A stretch of DNA of 5,528 bases from NCBI GenBank assembly GCA_964653695.1, contig CAZZFQ010000078.1:1-5528 (forward strand). The letters are read 5' to 3'. Within the stretch, counting starts at the first letter, position 1. The number at the start of each line of letters is the position of its first letter. Of this stretch, positions 1 through 5,328 are shown piece after piece. Source of the DNA: JALHTG01 sp964653695. GTDB taxonomy: Archaea > Thermoproteota > Bathyarchaeia > 40CM-2-53-6 > JALHTG01. Position numbers and translations under genes: made by a program. The notes below the pieces were generated by a model that ran no database searches, had not been told where the DNA came from, and saw nothing but the letters and a program-made list of their open reading frames with translations.

Positions 1-218
1 AACACTTTCTGGCGAGAGGTGTTGATGGGAGGCAGCACGTACACGTCAAGTGCTGGCAGGGCTCCGGATCCTCTGTTGATTACCGTCTGAGTGAATGTGA
101 CTCTGACATAGACAGGGTTCCTTAATGTGTATTGGGCTTGAGCAAGCGATGTCGTGGCTAACCATCCAAAGACAACCAAGATGACTAGGGAAGTCGTTAG
201 AAGCGGGGTGCTTCGCAT
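1..218 (-). CDS. Secreted protein, N-terminal part (runs off left edge)
   Basis: Reading leftwards from the ATG at 216-218, the frame stays open for 72 codons to the window edge, so only the N-terminus is present. Residues 1-5 (MRSTP) are followed by a hydrophobic stretch at about 6-25 and a small-residue site (SLAQA, 24-28). This is a clear Sec-type signal peptide, probably cleaved just before QY at 29-30, so the protein is exported. The mature part is beta-rich (YVRVTFTQTVINRGSGALP) and reaches a PPINTSRQ motif at 64-70. Archaeal exported proteins with a transglutaminase-like domain often begin with such an N-R/G-SG...VYVxxPxNTxxQ segment. This is a family resemblance from memory; the catalytic Cys-His-Asp region would lie outside the window. 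AGGA lies 5 nt upstream of the start and GAGGAG further up. It begins 41 nt after the flavin reductase stop and may be the third gene of that operon. Confidence 0.75.
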   Translation of the reverse strand, partial: MRSTPLLTTSLVILVVFGWLATTSLAQAQYTLRNPVYVRVTFTQTVINRGSGALPALDVYVLPPINTSRQKV

Positions 219-259
219 ATCGTCCTGACGCACTCCTCGAAGCTAGTTCGATGTCTCAT

Positions 260-823
260 CTAGCCTTTCTTGACTGAATATCCGTATGTTCCGATCTGCT
301 TTGCCAAGTTCCAGTATCCGGGTGCTGCATAGATGACTGGCTTCGCCTTAGTGTAGTCTACCTTGCCCTGTGCGTCAACGATCGAGTCATCGGCCTGTAC
401 CGCGACGACTTCTCCGATGAAAAGGTCATGGGAGCCAAGACGAACGGATTGGCGCACTATGCACTCGAAGCTGGCTGGGCACTCTTTGACAAGTGGCGCC
501 TTCACCATTGAAGCTGGTTGAGGCGTCAGCCCTGTTTCTTTAAACTTGTCAATGGTTTTTCCAGAAGTGTTCCCGCAGAAATCTACTTGGCGGATGATGC
601 TTTCCGTGGGAACGTTCACGACGAACTCGCCGCTCTCCTTGATCATTTGGTATGAGTGTCTGCTTGGACGAACTGCGACTGCGAGCATTGGTGGCTCTGC
701 GCAGACCTTCGATACCCATGCCAATGTGATCAGGTTTCTATTTCCCTTCTTGTCTGCGCATGAGATCAGCATAACGGGTAATGGGAACAAGGGATCTGAA
801 GTCTTTCCAAGGATCTTTGCCAT
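260..823 (-). CDS. Flavin reductase-like FMN-binding split-barrel protein
   Basis: Protein of 187 aa (ATG at 821-823) or 191 aa (GTG at 833-835). It matches the flavin reductase-like/flavoredoxin (DIM6/NTAB) family, soluble split-barrel proteins that bind FMN and reduce flavin with NAD(P)H or pass electrons to a partner. Family signatures, numbered from the GTG start: FPLPVMLIS (17-25), GNRNLITLAWVSKV (31-44) with the EPP turn (47-49), RPSRHSYQMI (56-65), GEFVVNVPT (69-77), SGKTIDKF (91-98) before GLTPQPA, and SHDLFIGEVVAV (135-146). Length is normal and all barrel motifs are present, so it should be functional; the substrate cannot be told. The GTG start lies 1 nt after the DinB stop, the ATG 13 nt after it. 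I prefer the ATG because homologues usually have about 10-15 residues before the PxPV motif. Neither start has a strong Shine-Dalgarno site, so translation may be coupled to the upstream gene. Confidence 0.9.
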   Translation of the reverse strand: MAKILGKTSDPLFPLPVMLISCADKKGNRNLITLAWVSKVCAEPPMLAVAVRPSRHSYQMIKESGEFVVNVPTESIIRQVDFCGNTSGKTIDKFKETGLTPQPASMVKAPLVKECPASFECIVRQSVRLGSHDLFIGEVVAVQADDSIVDAQGKVDYTKAKPVIYAAPGYWNLAKQIGTYGYSVKKG

Positions 824-836
824 AGGGCCAGCCACG

Positions 837-1313
837 CTAAAGGCTCATCCAACCCATCAGAGGCGGCTCGATGCCCATCTGCCAGAGAAGGCCGATCAGC
901 TCGCCGCGGTGATGGACCTCTTCCTCAAAAACGTGGATCAATATGTCCTCCGCGGTGGGCTCAACATCTTTCCCTTCATCATTCCTCACGCTGAACTTCT
1001 TCTCCAACCCGGATTGAGACAGGCCGTCGAGATACGTCTGCATCCGGTCTTCAACTCCCTGCATGTATCCCCGAATATCCTCAATGTTGGTGTATTCGTC
1101 GAAGCCTCGGCGTTTGGTCTTTTGCTTGTTTTCCAAAACGTCTAGCCAATGTTCGGTTGCGCCGAGGGTATGTATGAATATGTTCCTGAGGGAGTGCCAG
1201 CTGGCTTCTCTGTTCTTTGTCAGCTCCTCCCAAGGAAGACGGGCCAGAGTATCGAAGTACCGGTGCCTGATCTCGCGATTGTATTCGAGAAGACGTTTTA
1301 TCTCTACCATCAT
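837..1313 (-). CDS. DinB family four-helix protein
   Basis: A 158-aa protein of the usual DinB/YfiT-like length, a cytosolic four-helix bundle that typically holds a divalent metal in a His-rich site. Members act as thiol-dependent S-transferases or damage-inducible proteins of unknown reaction. Visible signatures: SLRNIFIHTLGATEHW (41-56), where H48 is the first expected metal ligand, and the C-terminal ILIHVFEEEVHHRGELIGLLWQ stretch (124-145) with H127 and H135. The position four after H127, often His in bacterial members, is E131 here; the EEE-x-HHRGEL variant is, as I recall, common in related proteins. The start is one of two adjacent ATGs (1311-1313 or 1308-1310) preceded by AGGCGAGA. 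A BRE/TATA promoter sits upstream. It is the first gene of the leftward cluster with the flavin reductase. The family call is firm; the reaction is unknown. Confidence 0.88.
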   Translation of the reverse strand: MMVEIKRLLEYNREIRHRYFDTLARLPWEELTKNREASWHSLRNIFIHTLGATEHWLDVLENKQKTKRRGFDEYTNIEDIRGYMQGVEDRMQTYLDGLSQSGLEKKFSVRNDEGKDVEPTAEDILIHVFEEEVHHRGELIGLLWQMGIEPPLMGWMSL

Positions 1314-1360
1314 TCTCGCCTGTCAGTTGTATTGATTATCGGTTGCCGCAGCTGATGGAG

Positions 1361-1376
1361 CATTTAAGCCTTTTAC
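1361..1376 (-). promoter_or_regulatory. Archaeal BRE/TATA promoter of the DinB operon
   Basis: On the minus strand the sequence reads GTAAAAGGCTTAAATG: an A-rich BRE (1371-1376) followed by a TATA-like box (GGCTTAAATG, 1361-1370). The box centre lies about 26 nt upstream of a predicted start near 1340, giving a leader of about 27 nt before the ATG at 1313. The TTTAA core is symmetrical, so weak rightward initiation is also possible. Confidence 0.6.
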
Positions 1377-1394
1377 TGTCTAGAGACATTGCGT

Positions 1395-1404
1395 TTTCAT
1401 GAAA
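1395..1404. repeat. 10-bp perfect palindrome TTTCATGAAA
   Basis: A perfect dyad 19 bp upstream of the BRE of the DinB promoter, in the spacer between that gene and the small membrane protein gene. It could be a half of a regulator site, but no second copy was seen nearby. A 10-bp palindrome can also occur by chance. Confidence 0.3.
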
Positions 1405-1430
1405 CCTCTTGGTCTATTACGTTTACGTTT

Positions 1431-1475
1431 GACTCGGTTGCGGCTGAGTAGGAGGCACCGAGTCTACGGTTTTTA
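1431..1475 (+). other. Hairpin followed by T-run (candidate terminator or small RNA end)
   Basis: GACTCGGT (1431-1438) pairs perfectly with ACCGAGTC (1457-1464) around an 18-nt loop, and a TTTTT run follows at 1471-1475. The shape is that of an intrinsic terminator, or the 3' end of a small RNA read rightwards, yet no plus-strand coding gene lies upstream. A short transcript starting near 1390 from the symmetrical TTTAA box would end here. It could also simply be a spacer hairpin. Confidence 0.3.
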
Positions 1476-1491
1476 GGGAATCATGCTCCTT

Positions 1492-1509
1492 CAACAATTA
1501 TCATTGTTG
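1492..1509. promoter_or_regulatory. Inverted repeat over a TATA-like element before the small membrane gene
   Basis: CAACAAT (1492-1498) and ATTGTTG (1503-1509) are perfect 7-bp arms around TATC. The AT-rich centre (AATTATCATT) is a plausible TATA region. It would place a transcript start near 1525 and give a leader of about 29 nt to the TTG start at 1554. A repressor binding this dyad would block TBP, so it is a candidate operator. No protein partner can be named. Confidence 0.35.
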
Positions 1510-1517
1510 CGAGTGAA

Positions 1518-1685
1518 ATGAAAGAAGCGAAGGATTCTGTGGAGGTGAAACTGTTGAATGGAAAAATCGCTGGTGTGATTGTCGGCGCGATTCTGGTAGC
1601 TGCTCTGTTCGGCATAGCACACTGGTGGAGGATGGGCGCAGGCCAAAAGCGCTCTTATGGGCAGGCTGTCCAGAAGAACAAATGA
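1518..1685 (+). CDS. Small single-pass membrane protein
   Basis: Open frame of 55 codons from the ATG at 1518, stop TGA 1683-1685. The product has a short charged N-terminus, one glycine-rich hydrophobic helix (IAGVIVGAILVAALFGIA, residues 17-34), a WW interface pair (36-37), and a basic, polar tail (RMGAGQKRSYGQAVQKNK). By the positive-inside rule the tail should be cytoplasmic. The start is uncertain: a strong GGAGGTG (1541-1547) lies inside the longer frame, exactly 6 nt before TTG 1554, which would give a 43-aa product beginning NGKIAGV. The dyad/TATA element at 1492-1509 also fits that shorter start better. Family unknown. It converges with the acetamidase gene. Evidence for coding is the helix, the tail and the ribosome site; its small size leaves some risk of chance. 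Confidence 0.6.
   Translation: MKEAKDSVEVKLLNGKIAGVIVGAILVAALFGIAHWWRMGAGQKRSYGQAVQKNK
1541..1547 (+). promoter_or_regulatory. Shine-Dalgarno site favouring the TTG start at 1554
   Basis: GGAGGTG is a full match to the archaeal anti-SD (CACCTCC) with 6-nt spacing to TTG 1554. The ATG at 1518 has no comparable site upstream. This decides for a 43-aa small membrane protein unless the motif is an accident of the Val-Glu-Val codons. Confidence 0.5.
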
Positions 1686-1706
1686 GTTGGTGCAACCTTC
1701 AGATCC

Positions 1707-1723
1707 GGTAGAAACAGGCTACC
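1707..1723. repeat. Short hairpin between the convergent genes
   Basis: GGTAG (1707-1711) and CTACC (1719-1723) form a 5-bp stem with a 7-nt loop, 21 nt after the small gene's stop and 44 nt from the acetamidase stop. It may help end transcription of either gene, but it lacks a T-run and is weak. Confidence 0.2.
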
Positions 1724-1767
1724 TTGTCTAAGCTCCCTCCACGACACCCTGTCACCGGTAAGACGGT

Positions 1768-2715
1768 TTAGGTCGCCTCTTGCCTGAGTTGCCTTAGATA
1801 CTTCTTCTGGAGCTTGACTACGACAGTGTAGAGCGGATCCACTATCTGAGCGATCCTTGCCGTTGCGGTCAGGCTCAACAGCATGTATGCGTCGTATTGG
1901 TTGACGCCGTAGTCTACCTCAAGCCATCTTATCATCTCTCGGAAGGCCAATCGGGCCGCGTCTTCCAGAGGTTTGGCGCTACAGACAGTCATGATTTCGT
2001 CAGGTGACTCGATGCGCGGCCATTCTATCTTCCGACCCTTCTCAAGATCGAACTTGACAGTCACGACAGCTGGAACCTCGACTGCGGTTCCACATATCTC
2101 ACCGTCGCCTTGCACTGCATGAACATCTCCCAAACTGAAGAGGGCACCCTTGGCTGCGACTGGAAGCTTGAGCGTGTTTCCTTTACAGACATCGGGGACA
2201 TCCATGTTGCCACCGTGCCTTCCTGGTGTGGTGGTAGGGATGGACTCTGATGCGGGTGCGACGCCGATCGTTCCGACGAATGGGTGAACGTCGATTCTGA
2301 GGGGTCTGTTATCGCCTAACCTGAAAGTGATCTTGCCATCCTGAATTTCGGAAAACCTTGTTAGCGCCGGGGTCTCCGTAAGCCATCCCTCAAGCGCGCC
2401 GAACCCCGGAACAGTAGCGGTCGCACCAAGACGGGGCAACTCAAATTCTACAATCTCCACTAGCAGAGTATCGCCTGGTTCGGCTCCTTCAATGCAGATC
2501 GGCCCCGTAGCTGCATTGTGAAATATCTCCACACCCTCTCTTAACACTTCAGACAAGTCCTTGTGCGGCCGAACGACATCGCCAAAGCAGTCGAACGTTT
2601 CAATCTGAACCGTTTCGTTAGGTCTTACAGTAGCGATTGGCTTGTTGAGAGGGCTGAGTGTGCAATCTGTGGTGGCGGAAAGATTCGCATATTGTTTCTT
2701 GCTGATTCTCCTCAT
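1768..2715 (-). CDS. Acetamidase/formamidase family protein
   Basis: A 315-aa protein of normal length for the FmdA/AmdA family, cytosolic hydrolases that split short-chain amides such as formamide or acetamide to ammonia and the acid. Family signatures are present in order: GPICIEGAEPGDTLLVEI (71-88), PGFGALEGWL (103-112), IDVHPFVGTIGVAP (141-154), PGRHGGNMD (164-172), then GALFSLGDVHAVQGDGEICG (190-209) running into TAVE (210-213), the most conserved block and likely part of the metal-bearing active site. The C-terminal DAYMLLSLTATARIAQIVDP (275-294) is also typical. No truncation or lost motif is seen. The ATG at 2713-2715 is preceded by GGTGGGAG (2722-2729 on this strand) at 6-nt spacing. 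A weak BRE/TATA-like stretch (GAGAAAATAGG) lies at about 2750-2760. The gene stands alone, divergent from the winged-helix gene, and may supply ammonia. The exact amide cannot be deduced, and some members act on other substrates. Confidence 0.92.
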   Translation of the reverse strand: MRRISKKQYANLSATTDCTLSPLNKPIATVRPNETVQIETFDCFGDVVRPHKDLSEVLREGVEIFHNAATGPICIEGAEPGDTLLVEIVEFELPRLGATATVPGFGALEGWLTETPALTRFSEIQDGKITFRLGDNRPLRIDVHPFVGTIGVAPASESIPTTTPGRHGGNMDVPDVCKGNTLKLPVAAKGALFSLGDVHAVQGDGEICGTAVEVPAVVTVKFDLEKGRKIEWPRIESPDEIMTVCSAKPLEDAARLAFREMIRWLEVDYGVNQYDAYMLLSLTATARIAQIVDPLYTVVVKLQKKYLRQLRQEAT

Positions 2716-2836
2716 CCTAAACTCCCACCGACTAGCTTATTGGCTCTTACCTATTTTCTCCGCCTCATTGGGCTACCTATGTGAATCCGAATGACTTTTT
2801 CAAACGTTCTGTACCTGTCTGTTCGGCCATAACTGC

Positions 2837-2858
2837 GACGCTTGACTAGGCGTCTTTT
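2837..2858. repeat. Short hairpin with TTTT in the divergent spacer
   Basis: GACGC (2837-2841) and GCGTC (2850-2854) with an 8-nt loop are followed by TTTT. The stem is only 5 bp. It is the only dyad I found in the spacer between the acetamidase and winged-helix genes. Nothing else there stands out except a weak TATA-like GGGCTTACAT near 2904-2913. Confidence 0.2.
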
Positions 2859-3006
2859 CATATGGAAGTAGAAGCGTAGACCACACCCGGTCCACCACAT
2901 AACGGGCTTACATCACAATGCTAGAAACTTGGCAAGGGCCACTCTCAGTTCCCTGCCTTCATCTAGGACTAGGAATCCGACAACTTCATTCGACACTTTT
3001 TTGCAC

Positions 3007-3483
3007 ATGACAAGCCAAGAAACACCTCGATTGCCAGTTGATAGCAAGGCAATTATGGCAGTCTCCACACACGCTATACGGTCGACAACATTGGCTAAGT
3101 TGGCAGTCACTTTCAAGGGCACTCTCTATGACGTAACCGTGACCGGGGACAGCATTCTGGAGATTGAGAAGGAATATGAGAAGGTCAAGAAACACCTAGG
3201 TAAAATGACTTCCAGAGCTGCCCATTTGAAGCGAGAAAAAGAAAAGATCCCCAAGGCCTCTACTGGTCTCCTGAACCAGAGACTAATGGAACTAGTGGAA
3301 GAGGACTTCTTCACCATTCCTAAGACCATGTCTGAGGCCCGTGCCGAACTAAGAAACAGAGGATATCATTACAGTCATGCCGCGGTCGGAATGGCCCTGC
3401 TGGGCTCTGTGAGGAGACGTGTATTACGAAGAATCTTTGAAACAAAAGATGATAAGAAGCAGTACCTCTACACGAATCCGTAG
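3007..3483 (+). CDS. Winged-helix domain protein with charged helical linker (unknown function)
   Basis: 158 aa from the ATG at 3007. Three regions are visible: a short beta-like segment LAVTFKGTLYDVTVTG (about 32-47); a strongly charged helix or coiled coil rich in E and K (48-82); and a C-terminal winged-helix-like domain (about 85-157), where LNQRLMELVEEDFF leads to TMSEARAELRNRGYHYSHAA (107-126) and a wing-like RRRVLRRI...KKQYLYTNP end. Archaeal hypothetical proteins often carry this C-terminal pattern (PRTLSEVxxELRxRGYHYxxxxL...L.R). It may bind DNA or RNA or mediate contacts. The start is unsettled: TTG 2929 adds 26 unconvincing residues; ATG 3055 has AAGG 5 nt upstream and may be the true start (142 aa). 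The HEPN-like gene follows 15 nt after the stop, in the same reading frame, so the two are probably one operon. No family name is offered. Confidence 0.7.
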   Translation: MTSQETPRLPVDSKAIMAVSTHAIRSTTLAKLAVTFKGTLYDVTVTGDSILEIEKEYEKVKKHLGKMTSRAAHLKREKEKIPKASTGLLNQRLMELVEEDFFTIPKTMSEARAELRNRGYHYSHAAVGMALLGSVRRRVLRRIFETKDDKKQYLYTNP

Positions 3484-3498
3484 ACTCCTTTTGCGTGA

Positions 3499-4296
3499 TT
3501 GCGGTTGTCGCAACTGCAGAATGCACATGGTGATCTAGAGTGCCTCGGGAAAATTGCAAAAGAATTGAGACAGAGGCACCTGCAGATCTTTCACGTTAGA
3601 GCTGAGAAAAAGCAAGAAACCTTCAAAGACCGACTCCTTTTACTGAAGTCCAATATGATGCAACTTAGGCAGAAGCTACGATCCTTGCCTGGAAGGTATC
3701 GAGAAAGGCCAATCGAGCTAATAGATGAAATCTGTATTGAGCTCGACGGGCTTCACGCCAATCTGAATGCTATGCAAATAGAGGTCTTAAAGGAGCGTGT
3801 TGATCTTCTGAAGCGAATGGTAGCTTCACTCCAAGGATTTCTACCGACGACTCTATTGGAGCTCGACATGAATGAGAACGAAATCCTTCGAAAGATCCCA
3901 ATTGAGGTCAGAAGTGAAGTCGCCGCGGATTTTGAAGAAATTAGGAGGTGTTACTCCAATCAGGCCTATCGGGCGTCAATTGCCTTCTGCGGTCGCATCT
4001 TGGAAACTATACTTGGAAGAAGGTACTACGAGCAAAAGACAAGACTGAGCCCCCAAACAACCCCAAAGACGATAGAACAAGAGGTAGAAGGTCTTACCTT
4101 GGGTCAGATCATAGATCGTTGCAGACAAATCGGACTGCTTGCCTCAAGTCCTGACTTGGATCTATATGCGGGCATGATAAATGAGGTGAGAATCCTCTCA
4201 ATACATCACAAAGGCAGGAAGTACATACCTGGTCCAGAAGCAGTGAAGGGTACAATCAATTTTGCTTCGGAAATCATAAGAGAGCTATATCCGTGA
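3499..4296 (+). CDS. Coiled-coil protein with C-terminal HEPN-like domain (R-x4-H)
   Basis: 265 aa from the TTG at 3499, the first possible codon after a TGA at 3496-3498. Residues about 15-115 are helical and rich in K, E, L and R, probably coiled coil. From about 140 comes an all-helical domain: VAADFEEIRRCYSNQAYRAS (141-160) and the helix RASIAFCGRILETILGRRYY (158-177), then LGQIIDRCRQIGLL (201-214) and NEVRILSIHHKGR (228-240), ending in a long helix (246-263). This order resembles the DUF4145/TIGR02391-like HEPN superfamily. R231 and H236 form an R-x4-H motif, the form that makes the metal-free ribonuclease site in active HEPN proteins. Whether it cleaves RNA is inference; some HEPN domains are only scaffolds. 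No start has a good Shine-Dalgarno site; TTG 3505, TTG 3565 and ATG 3655 are alternatives. The winged-helix gene lies directly upstream, a hairpin downstream. Confidence 0.75.
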   Translation: MRLSQLQNAHGDLECLGKIAKELRQRHLQIFHVRAEKKQETFKDRLLLLKSNMMQLRQKLRSLPGRYRERPIELIDEICIELDGLHANLNAMQIEVLKERVDLLKRMVASLQGFLPTTLLELDMNENEILRKIPIEVRSEVAADFEEIRRCYSNQAYRASIAFCGRILETILGRRYYEQKTRLSPQTTPKTIEQEVEGLTLGQIIDRCRQIGLLASSPDLDLYAGMINEVRILSIHHKGRKYIPGPEAVKGTINFASEIIRELYP

Positions 4297-4317
4297 TGTA
4301 CGCGGGTGCTTCTTATG

Positions 4318-4341
4318 AACAAGTATTCTCAAGTGCTTGTT
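4318..4341 (+). other. RNA hairpin after the HEPN-like gene
   Basis: 4318-4327 pairs with 4332-4341 over 10 bp around the tetraloop CTCA, starting 22 nt after the HEPN-like stop. Eight pairs are Watson-Crick. The other two (4324/4335 and 4326/4333) are U-G wobbles that exist only if the plus strand is transcribed; the opposite RNA would have A-C mismatches. This points to a structure in the 3' end of the HEPN mRNA, possibly for termination, stability or processing. No T-run follows. Confidence 0.45.
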
Positions 4342-4344
4342 TGG

Positions 4345-4357
4345 ATAGGGACCCTAT
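4345..4357. repeat. 13-bp palindrome ATAGGGACCCTAT
   Basis: Perfect 6-bp arms (ATAGGG, CCCTAT) around a single A, immediately after the hairpin at 4318-4341. It lies between the HEPN-like gene and the glycosylase. A central-base dyad suits a dimeric regulator, but no second copy was found in the window. The spacer also holds a 5-bp stem (GCTGG 4410-4414, CCAGC 4420-4424). Confidence 0.35.
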
Positions 4358-4511
4358 TGGGGTAGAATCCTGCCTGGCCCACCGAAGATTCCATCAGGGA
4401 TCTTACTTGGCTGGTGTTGCCAGCGTCATCAAGCACCAAGTGGAATGAGCTATCTAGCCCTATCCCTTCTGCTCATGTGAGGGAATTGCTCAGCGGACCA
4501 CCGACTGATGT

Positions 4512-4520
4512 GGAGGGTGA
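4512..4520 (+). promoter_or_regulatory. Strong Shine-Dalgarno site of the glycosylase gene
   Basis: GGAGGGTGA stands 7 nt before the ATG at 4528 and fixes that codon as the start. It rules against the longer frame opening at GTG 4414, whose extra 38 residues (rich in S and P) show no family motif. Confidence 0.75.
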
Positions 4521-4527
4521 CATTGAG

Positions 4528-5202
4528 ATGAGTCTTAGAAAACTTCAGAAAAGAGTTGTCTCCTGCGGGAGATGCCCCAGACTAATAGGCCACATCTTAG
4601 CCGTGGCAAGGCGAAAGGCTCCAAGGTATAGGGATCAGGAGTATTGGGGAAAGCCGCTGCCGAGCTTCGGAGATCCACATGCCCAACTCCTAATCGTTGG
4701 CTTGGCGCCGGCAGCGCATGGAGGCAATCGTACCGGAAGGATGTTCACAGGCGACGCTTCAGGCGACTGGCTCATTAAGGCCCTTCACGAGACAGGCTTC
4801 GCAAATCAACCCCAGAGCGTAAGCGTGAACGACGGATTAAGGCTCAGATCAGCCTACATAACGGCGATAGTCCGCTGCGCTCCACCCTTGAACAAACCTA
4901 TGAAGCAGGAGATCTCAAACTGCTCAGAGTACCTGGCTGAGGAGTTGCGACTACTCGAAGATGCCAGGGTTGTCCTCACGCTCGGAAGAATAGCGTTCGA
5001 CAACTACCTCCGAAACATCGAGATGTGGAAAGGTCGTAGACCTAGGTTCAGGCACGGCTACACATACAGACTTGCGGAGAACGCGCCCCTCCTTGTGGCG
5101 TCGTACCACCCCAGCAAGCAGAACACTCAGACCGGACGGCTAAAGTGGAATATGTGGCTCAATGTCTTCGAGAACATCAGAAGAGAACTCGGACCCGCTT
5201 GA
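4528..5202 (+). CDS. Uracil-DNA glycosylase, family 5 (UDGb-like), Fe-S type
   Basis: 224 aa. The enzyme removes uracil, and in characterised family 5 members also other deaminated bases such as hypoxanthine, from DNA to begin base excision repair. Motif 1 is GLAPAAHGGNRTGRMFTGD (58-76). It lacks the catalytic acidic residue of family 4 (GEAPG), which is the mark of UDGb. Motif 2 is SYHPSKQNTQTGRL (192-205) with H194. Four cysteines, C13 and C16 (CGRCPRL) plus C117 and C132, are placed to hold the [4Fe-4S] cluster of the family 4/5 enzymes. DASGDWLIKALHETGF (76-91) and YITAIVRCAPPLNKP (110-124) also match. Length is normal and no key residue is missing. The start is set by GGAGGGTGA 7 nt upstream. 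It is 231 nt from the HEPN-like gene with structures between, so it is probably transcribed separately; no clear TATA box was found. Two hairpins follow the stop. Confidence 0.93.
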   Translation: MSLRKLQKRVVSCGRCPRLIGHILAVARRKAPRYRDQEYWGKPLPSFGDPHAQLLIVGLAPAAHGGNRTGRMFTGDASGDWLIKALHETGFANQPQSVSVNDGLRLRSAYITAIVRCAPPLNKPMKQEISNCSEYLAEELRLLEDARVVLTLGRIAFDNYLRNIEMWKGRRPRFRHGYTYRLAENAPLLVASYHPSKQNTQTGRLKWNMWLNVFENIRRELGPA

Positions 5203-5227
5203 TACGTCGGCCATAAGCAGAGACTGA

Positions 5228-5250
5228 AGCCCATTTGAGTATCAAAGGCT
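5228..5250. repeat. Bulged hairpin after the glycosylase gene
   Basis: AGCC (5228-5231) and TTTGA (5234-5238) pair with TCAAA (5242-5246) and GGCT (5247-5250). This gives a 9-bp stem with a 2-nt CA bulge and a GTA loop, 25 nt past the stop. With the second hairpin at 5255 it forms a likely structured 3' untranslated region or transcript end. No T-run is present. Confidence 0.4.
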
Positions 5251-5254
5251 ACAA

Positions 5255-5276
5255 CTACTTCCAGGACCAGAAGTAG
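5255..5276. repeat. Second hairpin after the glycosylase gene
   Basis: CTACTTC (5255-5261) pairs perfectly with GAAGTAG (5270-5276) around an 8-nt loop, 4 nt after the previous hairpin. It has the same likely role: 3' end structure of the glycosylase transcript. Confidence 0.4.
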
Positions 5277-5328
5277 ACATTGAGAGGCATCGGGGAGATA
5301 GTTGAAGCAGTTTCTAGAGAAGGAGGTC

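Noticed and set aside
546..1145. Long plus-strand open frame (199 codons) across the flavin reductase and DinB genes
   Set aside because: Lies antisense to two genes with clear family motifs; its own product shows no motif and spans their junction.
1501..1695. Minus-strand open frame over the small membrane protein gene
   Set aside because: Product is low-complexity and Ser/Pro/Gln-rich; the plus strand offers a membrane helix and a ribosome site.
2563..2784. Plus-strand open frame over the acetamidase start region
   Set aside because: Mostly antisense to the well-conserved acetamidase N-terminus.
2913..3122. Minus-strand open frame of 69 codons whose end (EVVGFLVLDEGRELRVALAKF) looks protein-like
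   Set aside because: Opposes the N-terminal part of the winged-helix gene, begins with GTG without a ribosome site, and has no recognisable family. It does weaken confidence in the plus-strand start before about 3055.
3481..3483. TAG as a possible pyrrolysine codon joining the winged-helix and HEPN frames
   Set aside because: A TGA follows five codons later in the same frame, so readthrough of TAG would not join them, and no pyrrolysine machinery is seen here.
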